DNA from: an uncultured Lachnospiraceae bacterium
GTDB lineage: Bacteria > Bacillota > Clostridia > Lachnospirales > Lachnospiraceae
DNA length: 64,000 nucleotides
Direction of reading: 5' to 3'
NCBI GenBank assembly: GCA_949502235.1
Contig: CATBDC010000005.1
Coordinates: 1-64,000, forward strand
This document shows, piece by piece, positions 8,546-17,702 of this stretch (positions within the stretch are counted from its first letter, which is position 1; every line of letters starts with the position of its first letter). A program made the position numbers and the translations under genes. A model generated the notes under the pieces. It was not told the DNA's origin, did not search any database, and saw nothing but the letters and a program-made list of their open reading frames with translations.

Positions 8546-9844
8546 TTATAATTTACTGCTGCCTGTCTGAATCATTACAACAAGCGTAAATGACAGCTCA
8601 TCATGGGTTATTTCTATGTATCCGTCATATTTCGCAATGATCTGCTTTACATTTTTCAGGCCGATTCCGTGAGAACCAGCATCCTTCTTGCTTGTAATAA
8701 AATTACCGTTTTCCTCCACAACCTCATTTACCTTTGCGTTTACCACCTTATAGCTGAAAAAGCCATTCTGGCATCTGGCCTTTACATTTAGAAACCGTTC
8801 GGAGGCCTGGGAAATCCTTTTGCAGGCTTCAATGGCGTTGTCAAGTGTATTCGAAAGGAGGCTGCATAAGTCAATATCCTCCATTTCCGGCGCCTCGGCA
8901 AAATCAATCTGAAATTCGCAAGAGATGCCGGCTGCTGCCGCCGCCTGCTCCTTGCTGCTTAATACTGCATTTACAATATCATTGGGGCAGTAAGCCCTTA
9001 CTGCCACGGCGAACTCCTGATTAAGTTCCTCAAGATAGTGATTTGCCTCGGAAGTCTTTTTATCTTTAATCAGCATCCCGATAATATTGAGATGATTTTT
9101 CATATCGTGGCGCAGCTTTCTTACAGTCTGCTGATTGTTCTCGATTTCTTCGTAGTAGGATTTCCGGTATGCAAGCATCTCAAGCTCCATATCTGCCCGG
9201 ACGGCCCGGGCCATATAGGTACACAGATAAAAGCAGGAGATACTGGTCATGAGACAGGTGGCACATAGCGGGTATGCAAGGTAAGACTGCTCTGTGGGGC
9301 AGATATAAATGACAGAAATAATTCCCGTAAATGAGGACAGGGAAACCAGGTCTGTTATGAACCACATTTTGGGCGTCAGTATGTGTACTGTATCGGAAAG
9401 CCAGTTTTTCAAACACCGGCATATGAGGTAGTAAACCGGAATCCTAAGAAACAGGGTAAAGGAATGTAAAAATGTTTCTGCATACGGGTTCATATTCCGG
9501 CCGAAAATATAGTCCCATACCAAAGAGCCCGCATCCTGGGTAATATAGGATGTGGCAGCAATAATGGGAAATAAAATGACAGATGCCGAAAGCTTCAGAT
9601 ACCATTTTCCCTTAAAAAATAAAAAGAAGACCGCCGAAAGAAGAATCAGGCACGCGGTAAGTCCCGTAAGCTCCTCAGGGTAGACAACTGCAGCCACTGC
9701 CTGCATCAGAACTAATATAATGAGAATATTAGCTGCCGGACGCGGCCGCCTTGGGACAAGAAAGCTCTTAAGCCCTGAGAGGATAAGGAAGGAACAGGCC
9801 GTATAAATGGAAGTATTAGCTGCCATTTCCAGTAAATTCAGCAT
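8546..9844 (-). CDS. AgrC-like GHKL sensor histidine kinase
   Basis: Multi-TM N-term; RKLRHDMKNHLNIIGML; LLSNTLDNAIEACK; GSHGIGLKNVKQI. Confidence 0.9.
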   Translation of the reverse strand: MLNLLEMAANTSIYTACSFLILSGLKSFLVPRRPRPAANILIILVLMQAVAAVVYPEELTGLTACLILLSAVFFLFFKGKWYLKLSASVILFPIIAATSYITQDAGSLVWDYIFGRNMNPYAETFLHSFTLFLRIPVYYLICRCLKNWLSDTVHILTPKMWFITDLVSLSSFTGIISVIYICPTEQSYLAYPLCATCLMTSISCFYLCTYMARAVRADMELEMLAYRKSYYEEIENNQQTVRKLRHDMKNHLNIIGMLIKDKKTSEANHYLEELNQEFAVAVRAYCPNDIVNAVLSSKEQAAAAAGISCEFQIDFAEAPEMEDIDLCSLLSNTLDNAIEACKRISQASERFLNVKARCQNGFFSYKVVNAKVNEVVEENGNFITSKKDAGSHGIGLKNVKQIIAKYDGYIEITHDELSFTLVVMIQTGSSKL

Positions 9845-9859
9845 AGTGCAAGCCTCCGC

Positions 9860-10555
9860 TTAATGTAACATATATTTCGCAAATGCGATAGAAAGGCTCT
9901 GCCTGCAGGAACGGCTTACGGGAAGGCATTCACCGCAGACAAGTACAGCATTTCCATCAATTTTTTCTACATATCTTATATTTACCAGGTATCTGCTGTG
10001 AACCCTGACAAAGGGTTCTCCAAGCGAAACCTCCATATCACTGAGCTTTCCGTAAAAGGTATGGACTTCCTCATCTGTCACCATATGAAGAAGACGCCTT
10101 TCACTGAAAATATACTGAACCCTGTTTAAGGGAACACGGATGCTGCCGGAACGCTGTTCCACGATATAGTATTTTTCAGAGGATATTTCAAGCTCTTCTA
10201 AGGCAGTATGTAAAACAGAAACAATTTTAGAAGGCTCATAGGGCTTCATGATATAATTTAAAGCCCGTACCTCATATCCCTGAAAGACAAAGTCAGGGTG
10301 CGAGGTTACAAAAATAAAAACACACTGCCGGTTCATGGCCCGCAGCCTTTTTGCTGTTTCCACTCCGTTAAGCGCTCCCATCTCAATATCCAGGAATACA
10401 ATATCGCAGCATCTGAAATTTTTTATCAATTCCTCTCCGCAGGAAAACTCTGTGATGCGGTAATCAATTCCCGACAGCTCAAGGCCGGTGCCAAGAATTT
10501 TCCGCAAATCATTCCGGTATATTTTTTCATCATCACAAATAGCCAGCTCCAGCAT
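9860..10555 (-). CDS. LytTR-family (AgrA-like) response regulator
   Basis: REC (LAICDDEKIYRNDL, DIVFLDIEM) plus LytTR (FVRVHSRYLVNIRYVEKI). Confidence 0.92.
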   Translation of the reverse strand: MLELAICDDEKIYRNDLRKILGTGLELSGIDYRITEFSCGEELIKNFRCCDIVFLDIEMGALNGVETAKRLRAMNRQCVFIFVTSHPDFVFQGYEVRALNYIMKPYEPSKIVSVLHTALEELEISSEKYYIVEQRSGSIRVPLNRVQYIFSERRLLHMVTDEEVHTFYGKLSDMEVSLGEPFVRVHSRYLVNIRYVEKIDGNAVLVCGECLPVSRSCRQSLSIAFAKYMLH

Positions 10556-10640
10556 TTTATTTTCAATCCTTTTCTATCATGCAGATTTAAGATACTCTAA
10601 TATTGTCTTTTTGTCAAGAAACATGGGGGTTGACTGCAAA

Positions 10641-10692
10641 ACTTTACAAAATTTAAACCAGACTTTACATTCCGGCGGATGGAATTTTACAC
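10641..10692 (+). promoter_or_regulatory. Candidate LytTR direct-repeat operator
   Basis: ACTTTACA at 10641 and 10662, ATTTTACA at 10684: spacing 21 and 22 bp, upstream of the ABC operon. Confidence 0.6.
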
Positions 10693-10742
10693 TGTATTTT
10701 TTTACAATCTATGTATCAAATGGAACAGGAGGAAAGAAAAAC

Positions 10743-11486
10743 ATGCTGAAGGTGAATCATTTATATAAAAGCTATGAGACAGGGGATAAGTCCTATGATG
10801 TGTTAAGGGACGTCTGTTTTGAGGTAAAGGAAGGAGAATTTGTTGCAGTCATGGGGCCTTCAGGCTCTGGAAAAACCACTCTTCTGAACTGTATTTCCTG
10901 CTTTATCCCTTATAACAAGGGAGAAATAACCTTGCGGGATGTGAGGCTGTCTTCTCTTGATGAAAAAGACATTGCAAAGGTCCGTAATGAAAAGCTCGGC
11001 TTTGTCTTTCAGGACTTCATGCTTTTAGACGGGCTTACAGTTCTGGAAAATGTATGCGTCCCAAAGGTTATCCGAAGGGAGGCTTACGGGCAGATGGAAA
11101 AAAAGGCGAAGGCCCTTATGAATATGTTCGGCATCTGGGATATTGCCGGCAAATACCCTCCTGAAATCTCCGGAGGACAGAAGCAGCGCACAGCAGTCGC
11201 AAGGGCGCTGATGAATGATCCCCTTTTAATTCTTGCCGATGAGCCTACCGGGAACCTGGACAGCCGGGCAAGTGAAGCGGTTATCGGAGCATTTCTGGAA
11301 GCGCAGAAAACGCTGAATACCACAACCTTTATGGTGACCCACGACAGCTTCTCGGCGAGCTGGTGCGACAGGGTAATTATTATGCGGGACGGGCGCGTAT
11401 ATACGGAGCTTATAAACAGGGGCAGCAGGAAAATATTTTTAGAAGAACTTCTGAATGTATTAAAGGTTTTGAATGGTGGTGAATAA
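10743..11486 (+). CDS. ABC transporter ATP-binding protein (Bce/Lol/MacB-type)
   Basis: GPSGSGKTTLLN, ISGGQKQRTAVARAL, LADEPTGNLDS. Confidence 0.95.
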   Translation: MLKVNHLYKSYETGDKSYDVLRDVCFEVKEGEFVAVMGPSGSGKTTLLNCISCFIPYNKGEITLRDVRLSSLDEKDIAKVRNEKLGFVFQDFMLLDGLTVLENVCVPKVIRREAYGQMEKKAKALMNMFGIWDIAGKYPPEISGGQKQRTAVARALMNDPLLILADEPTGNLDSRASEAVIGAFLEAQKTLNTTTFMVTHDSFSASWCDRVIIMRDGRVYTELINRGSRKIFLEELLNVLKVLNGGE

Positions 11487-13593
11487 GATGACATTAAGCG
11501 GATTATGGGAGAAATTACGGAAAAGGAATAAAAAGGATTACGGGCAGTTCAGATTCTGCGTTATATTTGCGGCGGCATTAATTTCGTCTTACCTGATGCT
11601 TATAAAAAGCCCTCTTATAGAGAATGCGCTGCCGGAAGGCGGAGACTCTGGCAAAATGGTATTTTTGATACTGGGAATTGCGGCGGCAGGGTGTGTTGTA
11701 TTTGTGTGGTATGCCGCTCACCTGTTTTTAAGATATAAAAGCCGGGAAATCGGAATTCTTCTGGCATTAGGAGCAGAAAGGGGCATGCTTAGGAAAGCGC
11801 TATGCGGAGAAATGATAAAAATGACGGCATGGTGCGCGGCAGAGGGGATCCTGGCCGGAGCAGCCGCTTCCTTTGTAATCGGGAAAATACTGGAGACTGC
11901 GACACGTAGATACCAGGCATCTTTCTTTGCATTTACTCTTTCAGGAATGGTTCTTTCGCTTCTTTTTGGCATTGTACTTGTGCTGTTAATTCTGGTCCTG
12001 ACAGCAAAGGCAATGAGGCGGACGAATATTATGGATGTAATCAATGAGCAGAGGAAGCAGGAGCCTTTCAGGAAAAATGTAACAAAAGGATATTTTATCT
12101 GCGGGGCAGCACTTGCTGCGGCAGGGATTTTCCTGGGGTACGGACTGAATCACATTGCAGTAAATGCATTCGGGATCTTTTTAGGGGGCTGGGTCAATAC
12201 ATTCTATCTGCTGGCTGTTATTGGACTTTATCAAATGATGGTATACTCTGTTTCCTGCCATCAGAAGGGAAGGAATCCGCAGAAATATTATAACAATCTG
12301 CTTTATTACGGAATGATGAAATTTCAAGGGGCGTCTGTTGTAAGAAATATGCTGGTTATTACCCTTCTGTTTATGGGAGGGCTGTATGCCTTATTTTACA
12401 TGCCCCTTATGATATCCGGCTCTGTTTCCATTGTTTATGAGGACGAATATTCTTACCGATTTCTTAACGATGCAGAGGAGCTTACAAAAATGGAGCTTGA
12501 GGAAATTGCAGAAGAAACAGGCACAAAGCTTTTAAATTACCGGGAAGGGGAGTTCATCCGTGTGACAGGAAGCGGCGTAGAAAGAGACGCTGACGACAGC
12601 GGCAGGTTTATAGAAAATTATTATGCGGACTATGCTGAATATGACTGTACCAGCGCTTCGCAGTACGAGAAAATGACAGGGATCAGGCTTGATATTCCGG
12701 AAGGGGGATATTATCTTATTCAGCTTCCTGACCAGGAAGAGACGACCTGGTTTAAGTTTGATGATATGGATCAGCTTTATGCGGCGGGGGAGGACATATA
12801 CCTTCCTATGAAATATCTTGGAAATACGGAGTATTCCTCACTTGTCATTACGCCGGACAACGGGCTGGATCACGGTAGCAGGTTTGTGGTAAACGACAGA
12901 GACTATGAGAGGCTTAAAGCTTCGCTTCCCCGTGAAAAGCTGGAAACACAGGTGCTTTTCAATACTGGGGACGGGGCAGGAGAGATTTCTTTTGCAAAAA
13001 AAGTCTTTAAAGAATTTGTCCTGCGGATGTCAGATGATATGAATGTGAAGGAATATTATAATCTGCTTGAGGAGGAAAGAAGAGGGGAAGCTAAAGAAAG
13101 TGTGATGAAAAGCGCTGTCGCAGACCCGGAGAATCCTCTGGCAGAGAGCGACTGGCAGTATCATCCACTTCTTGCCCCCTTAAGGGAACAGCAGAATGTG
13201 ATGGGAAATGCTATCCGCTACCTGTTGTTTATCTATGTGGCAATTATATGCCTTGCGGCAGCAGGTATTATCGGATATACGAGAAGCCAGAGCGTGGGCA
13301 TTACTAACAGGCAGTTTTTTGAAGATATGAAGAAACTGGGAGCAGATAGAGCATACAGGAAACAGATTTTGAAACAGCAGATTGGAAAAATCTATGTCCT
13401 TCCTGCAGCACTGGGGACGGGACTGATACTGGGGTACTCTGTTTTGATTCTTTATATGAATGACGGCGTGATAAAACCCTATGAAGTAACGGCAGCAGGT
13501 ATCCTGGTGGCTTTGAGCGCCTTAATTGGAGGAGTGCAGTATGTACTGTATAAGAAGTCCTTTAGAACTGTGGGGAGGATGCTGGGTCTGTAA
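11473..13593 (+). CDS. FtsX-like/BceB-like ABC permease
   Basis: RYKSREIGILLALGAERGML typical FtsX domain; large extracellular loop; overlaps the ATPase gene. Confidence 0.88.
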   Translation: MVVNKMTLSGLWEKLRKRNKKDYGQFRFCVIFAAALISSYLMLIKSPLIENALPEGGDSGKMVFLILGIAAAGCVVFVWYAAHLFLRYKSREIGILLALGAERGMLRKALCGEMIKMTAWCAAEGILAGAAASFVIGKILETATRRYQASFFAFTLSGMVLSLLFGIVLVLLILVLTAKAMRRTNIMDVINEQRKQEPFRKNVTKGYFICGAALAAAGIFLGYGLNHIAVNAFGIFLGGWVNTFYLLAVIGLYQMMVYSVSCHQKGRNPQKYYNNLLYYGMMKFQGASVVRNMLVITLLFMGGLYALFYMPLMISGSVSIVYEDEYSYRFLNDAEELTKMELEEIAEETGTKLLNYREGEFIRVTGSGVERDADDSGRFIENYYADYAEYDCTSASQYEKMTGIRLDIPEGGYYLIQLPDQEETTWFKFDDMDQLYAAGEDIYLPMKYLGNTEYSSLVITPDNGLDHGSRFVVNDRDYERLKASLPREKLETQVLFNTGDGAGEISFAKKVFKEFVLRMSDDMNVKEYYNLLEEERRGEAKESVMKSAVADPENPLAESDWQYHPLLAPLREQQNVMGNAIRYLLFIYVAIICLAAAGIIGYTRSQSVGITNRQFFEDMKKLGADRAYRKQILKQQIGKIYVLPAALGTGLILGYSVLILYMNDGVIKPYEVTAAGILVALSALIGGVQYVLYKKSFRTVGRMLGL

Positions 13594-13616
13594 AAATCTG
13601 TTGAAAAGTTTCCGCC

Positions 13617-13692
13617 TGTACACTCCAGTGAACTAACCGCTAACTACGACTAAGGAGTTTGGGAGAGCCTTCACTCCTTAGTCGTAGTTATT
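13617..13692 (+). repeat. Structured element C, partial copy 3
   Basis: cactccagtgaactaaccgctaactacgactaaggagtttgggagagccttcactccttagtcgtagtta; 18-bp perfect stem 13641-13690. Confidence 0.8.
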
Positions 13693-13989
13693 CCTTCTCC
13701 TAAGAAAAAATTAAGTTGTATTTTTATTACATCTGTGTTAAAGTGAATTCACAAAGTTCGTTCAGCGAATTTTAAAATCTATATATTTCCCTGGCGGGGA
13801 TATCAGTGGTGTGTTACATTGTCTGGAAATATCAATATTTCCCGGAACTATTATTTTTTACTCCTTATTTTTTATTGTTTGTTGTGAAAAAAAATTATAT
13901 AATGGAGACATAAGAGTGAATGAAAGAAAACAATTAAATACAGCAAACCAGAGCTTCTACTAAATAAAACGAGAGTAAGAGTAATAATC

Positions 13990-14016
13990 GTTACTGTGAA
14001 CAGAGTGGACAGTAAC
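13990..14016 (+). repeat. 27-bp palindromic repeat
   Basis: GTTACTGTGAACAGAGTGGACAGTAAC. Confidence 0.85.
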
Positions 14017-14080
14017 CAATAATCCACGTGGAAATACAGCCAAAGGGAAGTGAATCTTAAAGAAAGGAGAAGTGACTTGT

Positions 14081-14686
14081 ATGTTAGAACCAAAAGATCT
14101 GGAAATGATTGCGGAAATTGTTACGAAAGCCGTAGAGCCTGTTAAAAATGATGTTAATGGAATAAAAGAGGATATCACAGAAATAAAAGAGGATGTAACG
14201 GTTTTAAAAAAAGATGTAGCAGGTTTAAAAGAGGATGTAACGGTTTTAAAAGAAGACGTTGCAGAGTTAAAAGAGGATGTAACGGTCTTAAAGGAAGACG
14301 TTGCAGAGTTAAAAGAGGATGTAACGGTCTTAAAAGAAGATGTCGCAGAGTTAAAAGAGGATGTAACGGTCTTAAAAGAAGATGTCGCAGGTTTAAAAGC
14401 GGATAACAAGGTCTTAAAAGAAGATGGCGTAGGTCTAAAGGAAGATGTAGCAGCTCTAAAAGCGGATAACACAAGACTAAAAAGTGATATGACAGCCTTG
14501 AAGCTGACACTTGAAAACGATACAAATAAGGGTATTAATATTATTGCTGAAGGGCATCTTGATTTGACCCGAAAGCTTGACAAAGCATTGGAGATCGAGA
14601 ATGAAAAGGAAATGCTTAAGTTAAGGGTGAACCGCTTAGAGAGCGAAATGGAGAAGGTAAAAGTAAAGTTAGGAGAAATAGCTTAA
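14081..14686 (+). CDS. Heptad-repeat coiled-coil protein
   Basis: 17 consecutive heptads KEDVxxL/KADNxxL followed by EIENEKEMLKLRVNRLESEMEKVK. Confidence 0.85.
   Translation: MLEPKDLEMIAEIVTKAVEPVKNDVNGIKEDITEIKEDVTVLKKDVAGLKEDVTVLKEDVAELKEDVTVLKEDVAELKEDVTVLKEDVAELKEDVTVLKEDVAGLKADNKVLKEDGVGLKEDVAALKADNTRLKSDMTALKLTLENDTNKGINIIAEGHLDLTRKLDKALEIENEKEMLKLRVNRLESEMEKVKVKLGEIA
14144..14500 (+). repeat. 21/42-bp coding tandem repeat
   Basis: Repeating GAGGATGTAACGGTYTTAAAAGAAGAYGTYGCAGAGTTAAAA. Confidence 0.9.
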
Positions 14687-14700
14687 GAAGATGAAAGCGG

Positions 14701-14727
14701 GTTACTGTGAGCGGAGTGAACAGTAAC
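14701..14727 (+). repeat. 27-bp palindromic repeat
   Basis: GTTACTGTGAGCGGAGTGAACAGTAAC. Confidence 0.9.
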
Positions 14728-14752
14728 GAAGACGGGGACAGAGGAGCATAAG

Positions 14753-15217
14753 ATGCAAAAGAGTATGAGATGTGAAAATCAGGAGCAGGAAGATAAAGGA
14801 CGGGAGAGCAGGCTGTGTGAAAGCAAGATACAAGAGCTTATAGCTCTTGCGCTAGAGCAGAGAAGCTATGCATATGCACCTTATTCAAAATTTAAAGTAG
14901 GTGCGGCCCTGCTTGGCGAAAACGGACAGATCTACACAGGGTGCAATATTGAAAACGCTGCATACGGGCCTTCCAATTGTGCAGAGCGGACAGCTATTTT
15001 TAAGGCGGTAAGCGAGGGCGTGAGGGATTTCCTTGCAATCTGTGTTGTGGGTGGTTCCGAAGAGGGGATAAGAGACCTATGCCCGCCCTGCGGTGTGTGC
15101 AGGCAGGTGATGCTTGAGTTCTGTAATACGGATTTTCAGATCATTCTGGCAACAGACAGTAAAAACTATGAAATTCATACATTAGGGGAGCTGGTTCCAA
15201 TGGGATTTAAGCTGTAA
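14753..15217 (+). CDS. cdd: Cytidine deaminase
   Basis: YAPYSKFKVGAALLGENGQIYTGCNIENAAYGPSNCAERTAI, CPPCGVCRQVMLEF. Confidence 0.96.
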   Translation: MQKSMRCENQEQEDKGRESRLCESKIQELIALALEQRSYAYAPYSKFKVGAALLGENGQIYTGCNIENAAYGPSNCAERTAIFKAVSEGVRDFLAICVVGGSEEGIRDLCPPCGVCRQVMLEFCNTDFQIILATDSKNYEIHTLGELVPMGFKL

Positions 15218-15231
15218 AAAAGGTATGGAAG

Positions 15232-15259
15232 GTTACTGTGAACGGGAGTGAACAGTAAC
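15232..15259 (+). repeat. 27/28-bp palindromic repeat
   Basis: GTTACTGTGAACGGGAGTGAACAGTAAC. Confidence 0.9.
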
Positions 15260-15277
15260 TATGAAAGGAGAGGAAAG

Positions 15278-16060
15278 ATGGTAGATTATACAGAAGGAGC
15301 GGGAATCCAGTATCACATAGGATTAGGCAGGGGGGATGTGGGAAAGTACGTGATTCTTCCGGGGGATCCAAAAAGATGCAAGAAAATAGCGGCATATTTT
15401 GAGGATGCGAAGCTTATAGCAGACAGCCGGGAGTATGTTACGTACACGGGAATCCTTGAGGGGGAGAAGGTCAGCGTGACCAGCACGGGAATCGGAGGAC
15501 CTTCGGCATCTATTGCACTGGAGGAGCTGGTAAACTGTGGGGCAAATACATTTGTACGTGTGGGAACCTGCGGCGGGATGCAGAAAGATGTCTGCGGGGG
15601 CGATCTGGTGATTGCAACCGGCGCTGTCCGCATGGAAGGCACAAGCCGGGAGTATGCGCCCATCGAATATCCGGCAGTTGCAGATCTTGGAGTAACAAAT
15701 GCCCTAGCGGCCGCGGCGGAAAAGCTCCATACGATGTATCACACCGGCGTTGTGCAGTGCAAGGATTCTTTTTACGGACAGCATCAGCCGGAATGTCATC
15801 CGGTGGGTTATGAGCTCTTAGATAAATGGGATGCGTGGGTGCGCATGGGATGTATGGCGTCAGAAATGGAATCAGCGGCTTTGTTTATTACAGGAGCATA
15901 CAGAAGGGTGAGGGTTGGCTCGGTTCTTCTTGTAGTCGCAAACCAGGAGCGGGAGAAGCTGGGGCTTCCAAATGCACAGGTACATGATACGGACGGGGCA
16001 GTGCGGGTTGCCATAGAGGCTGTCCGGGAGCTGATCCTAAAAAAACGCAGGAGATATTAA
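15278..16060 (+). CDS. udp: Uridine phosphorylase-like nucleoside phosphorylase
   Basis: [48 protein letters not shown]. Confidence 0.9.
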   Translation: MVDYTEGAGIQYHIGLGRGDVGKYVILPGDPKRCKKIAAYFEDAKLIADSREYVTYTGILEGEKVSVTSTGIGGPSASIALEELVNCGANTFVRVGTCGGMQKDVCGGDLVIATGAVRMEGTSREYAPIEYPAVADLGVTNALAAAAEKLHTMYHTGVVQCKDSFYGQHQPECHPVGYELLDKWDAWVRMGCMASEMESAALFITGAYRRVRVGSVLLVVANQEREKLGLPNAQVHDTDGAVRVAIEAVRELILKKRRRY

Positions 16061-16097
16061 CAAAATATATATAATTAGGAAAGTGAGGAACAAAAAA

Positions 16098-16496
16098 ATG
16101 AGAATTGCAGTAACCTATGAGGATGGAATGATTTTTCAGCATTTTGGACACACGGAGCAGTTTAAGCTCTATGATGTGGAGGACGGACAGATTACGGGCA
16201 CACAGATTGTGGATACGAATGGCCAGGGACATGGGGCTCTGTCCGGATTCCTTACGGGCCGGAAGGCAGAGATTTTAATATGCGGAGGAATCGGAGGAGG
16301 CGCCCAGGCAGCCCTTAAGGAGGCAGGGATAAAGCTTTTTGGCGGCGTGTCCGGAGAGGCTGACCAGGCAGTAAAGGATTTTCTTGCAGGCAGGCTGGCT
16401 TATGACGCAGATGTACAGTGCAGCCATCACGGGCATGATCATTCCTGCGGGGAGCACCACTGCGGGGAAGAAAAGCATGGGTGCAGCGGGAACTAA
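16098..16496 (+). CDS. NifX/NifB-like (dinitrogenase Fe-Mo cofactor domain) protein
   Basis: MRIAVTYEDGMIFQHFGHTEQFKLYDVEDG; His-rich C-term. Confidence 0.85.
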   Translation: MRIAVTYEDGMIFQHFGHTEQFKLYDVEDGQITGTQIVDTNGQGHGALSGFLTGRKAEILICGGIGGGAQAALKEAGIKLFGGVSGEADQAVKDFLAGRLAYDADVQCSHHGHDHSCGEHHCGEEKHGCSGN

Positions 16497-16535
16497 ATTA
16501 TACAGATAATGCTGTATTATCAGCAGGAGGAAAAC

Positions 16536-17702
16536 ATGTCAAAGAGAGTATTTCTAATTGTATTAGACAGTGTAGGTGCCGGAGAGGCACCCGATGCAGA
16601 TAGATTTGATGATGTGGGCTGCGACACTCTGGGCACCTGTGTAAGGAGCGGAAATCTCCATGTCCCAAATCTTGAAAAGCTGGGACTTTATCATCTGGAC
16701 GGCACCTCTTTCAGGAAGGAAGACAGCAAGCCGGAGGGCTGTTATGGAAAAATGACGGAGAGATCCGCAGGAAAGGATACAACGGTAGGACACTGGGAGA
16801 TTGCCGGTATGGTATCAGAACAGCCCATGCCCACCTATCCGGGCGGATTCCCAGCGGAGGTTATGGAAGCTTTTGAAAAGGCTGTGGGCCGGGGCACCTT
16901 ATGCAACAAGACTTACTCCGGGACAGAGGTCATTAAGGACTATGGAAAGGAGCATGTAGAGACAGGAAAGCTGATCGTCTATACCTCAGCGGACAGTGTA
17001 TTTCAGATTGCTGCCCATGAGGAGGTAGTGCCCCTTCAGGAGCTTTATGAAATCTGCCGGAAGGCACGCGGTATCCTTCAGGGAAAGTACGGGGTAGGAA
17101 GAGTAATTGCCCGTCCGTTTGTAGGTGAGTACCCGGATTATACACGTACGGTGAACCGCCATGATTTTTCTCTTGAGCCGCCGAGGGACACCATACTGGA
17201 TGCCCTGAAAAAGGAGGGGCTTGCGACAATCGGGGTAGGTAAAATTTACGATATATTTGCGGGAAAAGGAATTCAGGAGACCTATCCAAATGAAGGTAAT
17301 AAGAAAAATATGGAGAGGACCATAGAACTTCTGGATAAGGAATTTAAAGGACTGTGTTTTGTGAACCTGGTGGATTTTGACATGATTTACGGACACCGCA
17401 ACGATATTCCGGGTTATGTCCGTGCGCTAAACGAAGTGGATGTGCAGCTCGGAGAATTTATGGAGAAGATGGGGCCAGAGGATCTTCTGATCATTACTGC
17501 GGATCACGGCTGTGATCCGGGATTCAAAGGGACGGATCACAGCAGAGAATACACGCCGTGCCTGTGCTATGGAAAACAGCTTAAGAAGGGTGTAAATATG
17601 GGAATCCGCACAAGCTTTGCGGATATTGCCGCGACGATTGCAGAATATCTTGGTGCAGATTATAAGGGGGACGGAGAAAGTTTCTTTGCGCTTATCTCCT
17701 GA
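16536..17702 (+). CDS. deoB: Phosphopentomutase
   Basis: VFLIVLDSVGAGEAPDADRFDDVGCDTLGT; ITADHGCDPGFKGTDHSREYTPCL. Confidence 0.96.
   Translation: MSKRVFLIVLDSVGAGEAPDADRFDDVGCDTLGTCVRSGNLHVPNLEKLGLYHLDGTSFRKEDSKPEGCYGKMTERSAGKDTTVGHWEIAGMVSEQPMPTYPGGFPAEVMEAFEKAVGRGTLCNKTYSGTEVIKDYGKEHVETGKLIVYTSADSVFQIAAHEEVVPLQELYEICRKARGILQGKYGVGRVIARPFVGEYPDYTRTVNRHDFSLEPPRDTILDALKKEGLATIGVGKIYDIFAGKGIQETYPNEGNKKNMERTIELLDKEFKGLCFVNLVDFDMIYGHRNDIPGYVRALNEVDVQLGEFMEKMGPEDLLIITADHGCDPGFKGTDHSREYTPCLCYGKQLKKGVNMGIRTSFADIAATIAEYLGADYKGDGESFFALIS

Noticed and set aside
13740-13790. Possible further copy of the composite repeat (ttcgttcagcgaattttaaa)
   Set aside because: Only a short degenerate match to the GCGAAGCGAATTTTAAA block; not enough to call.
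14144-14500. Considered as a CRISPR-like array because of regular spacing
   Set aside because: Contiguous coding tandem repeats without spacers; no cas genes.
13960-14583. 207-aa minus-strand ORF of repeated SSFKTVTSSFNSAT
   Set aside because: Antisense shadow of the plus-strand heptad-repeat gene; the plus frame has SD, start and coherent coiled coil.
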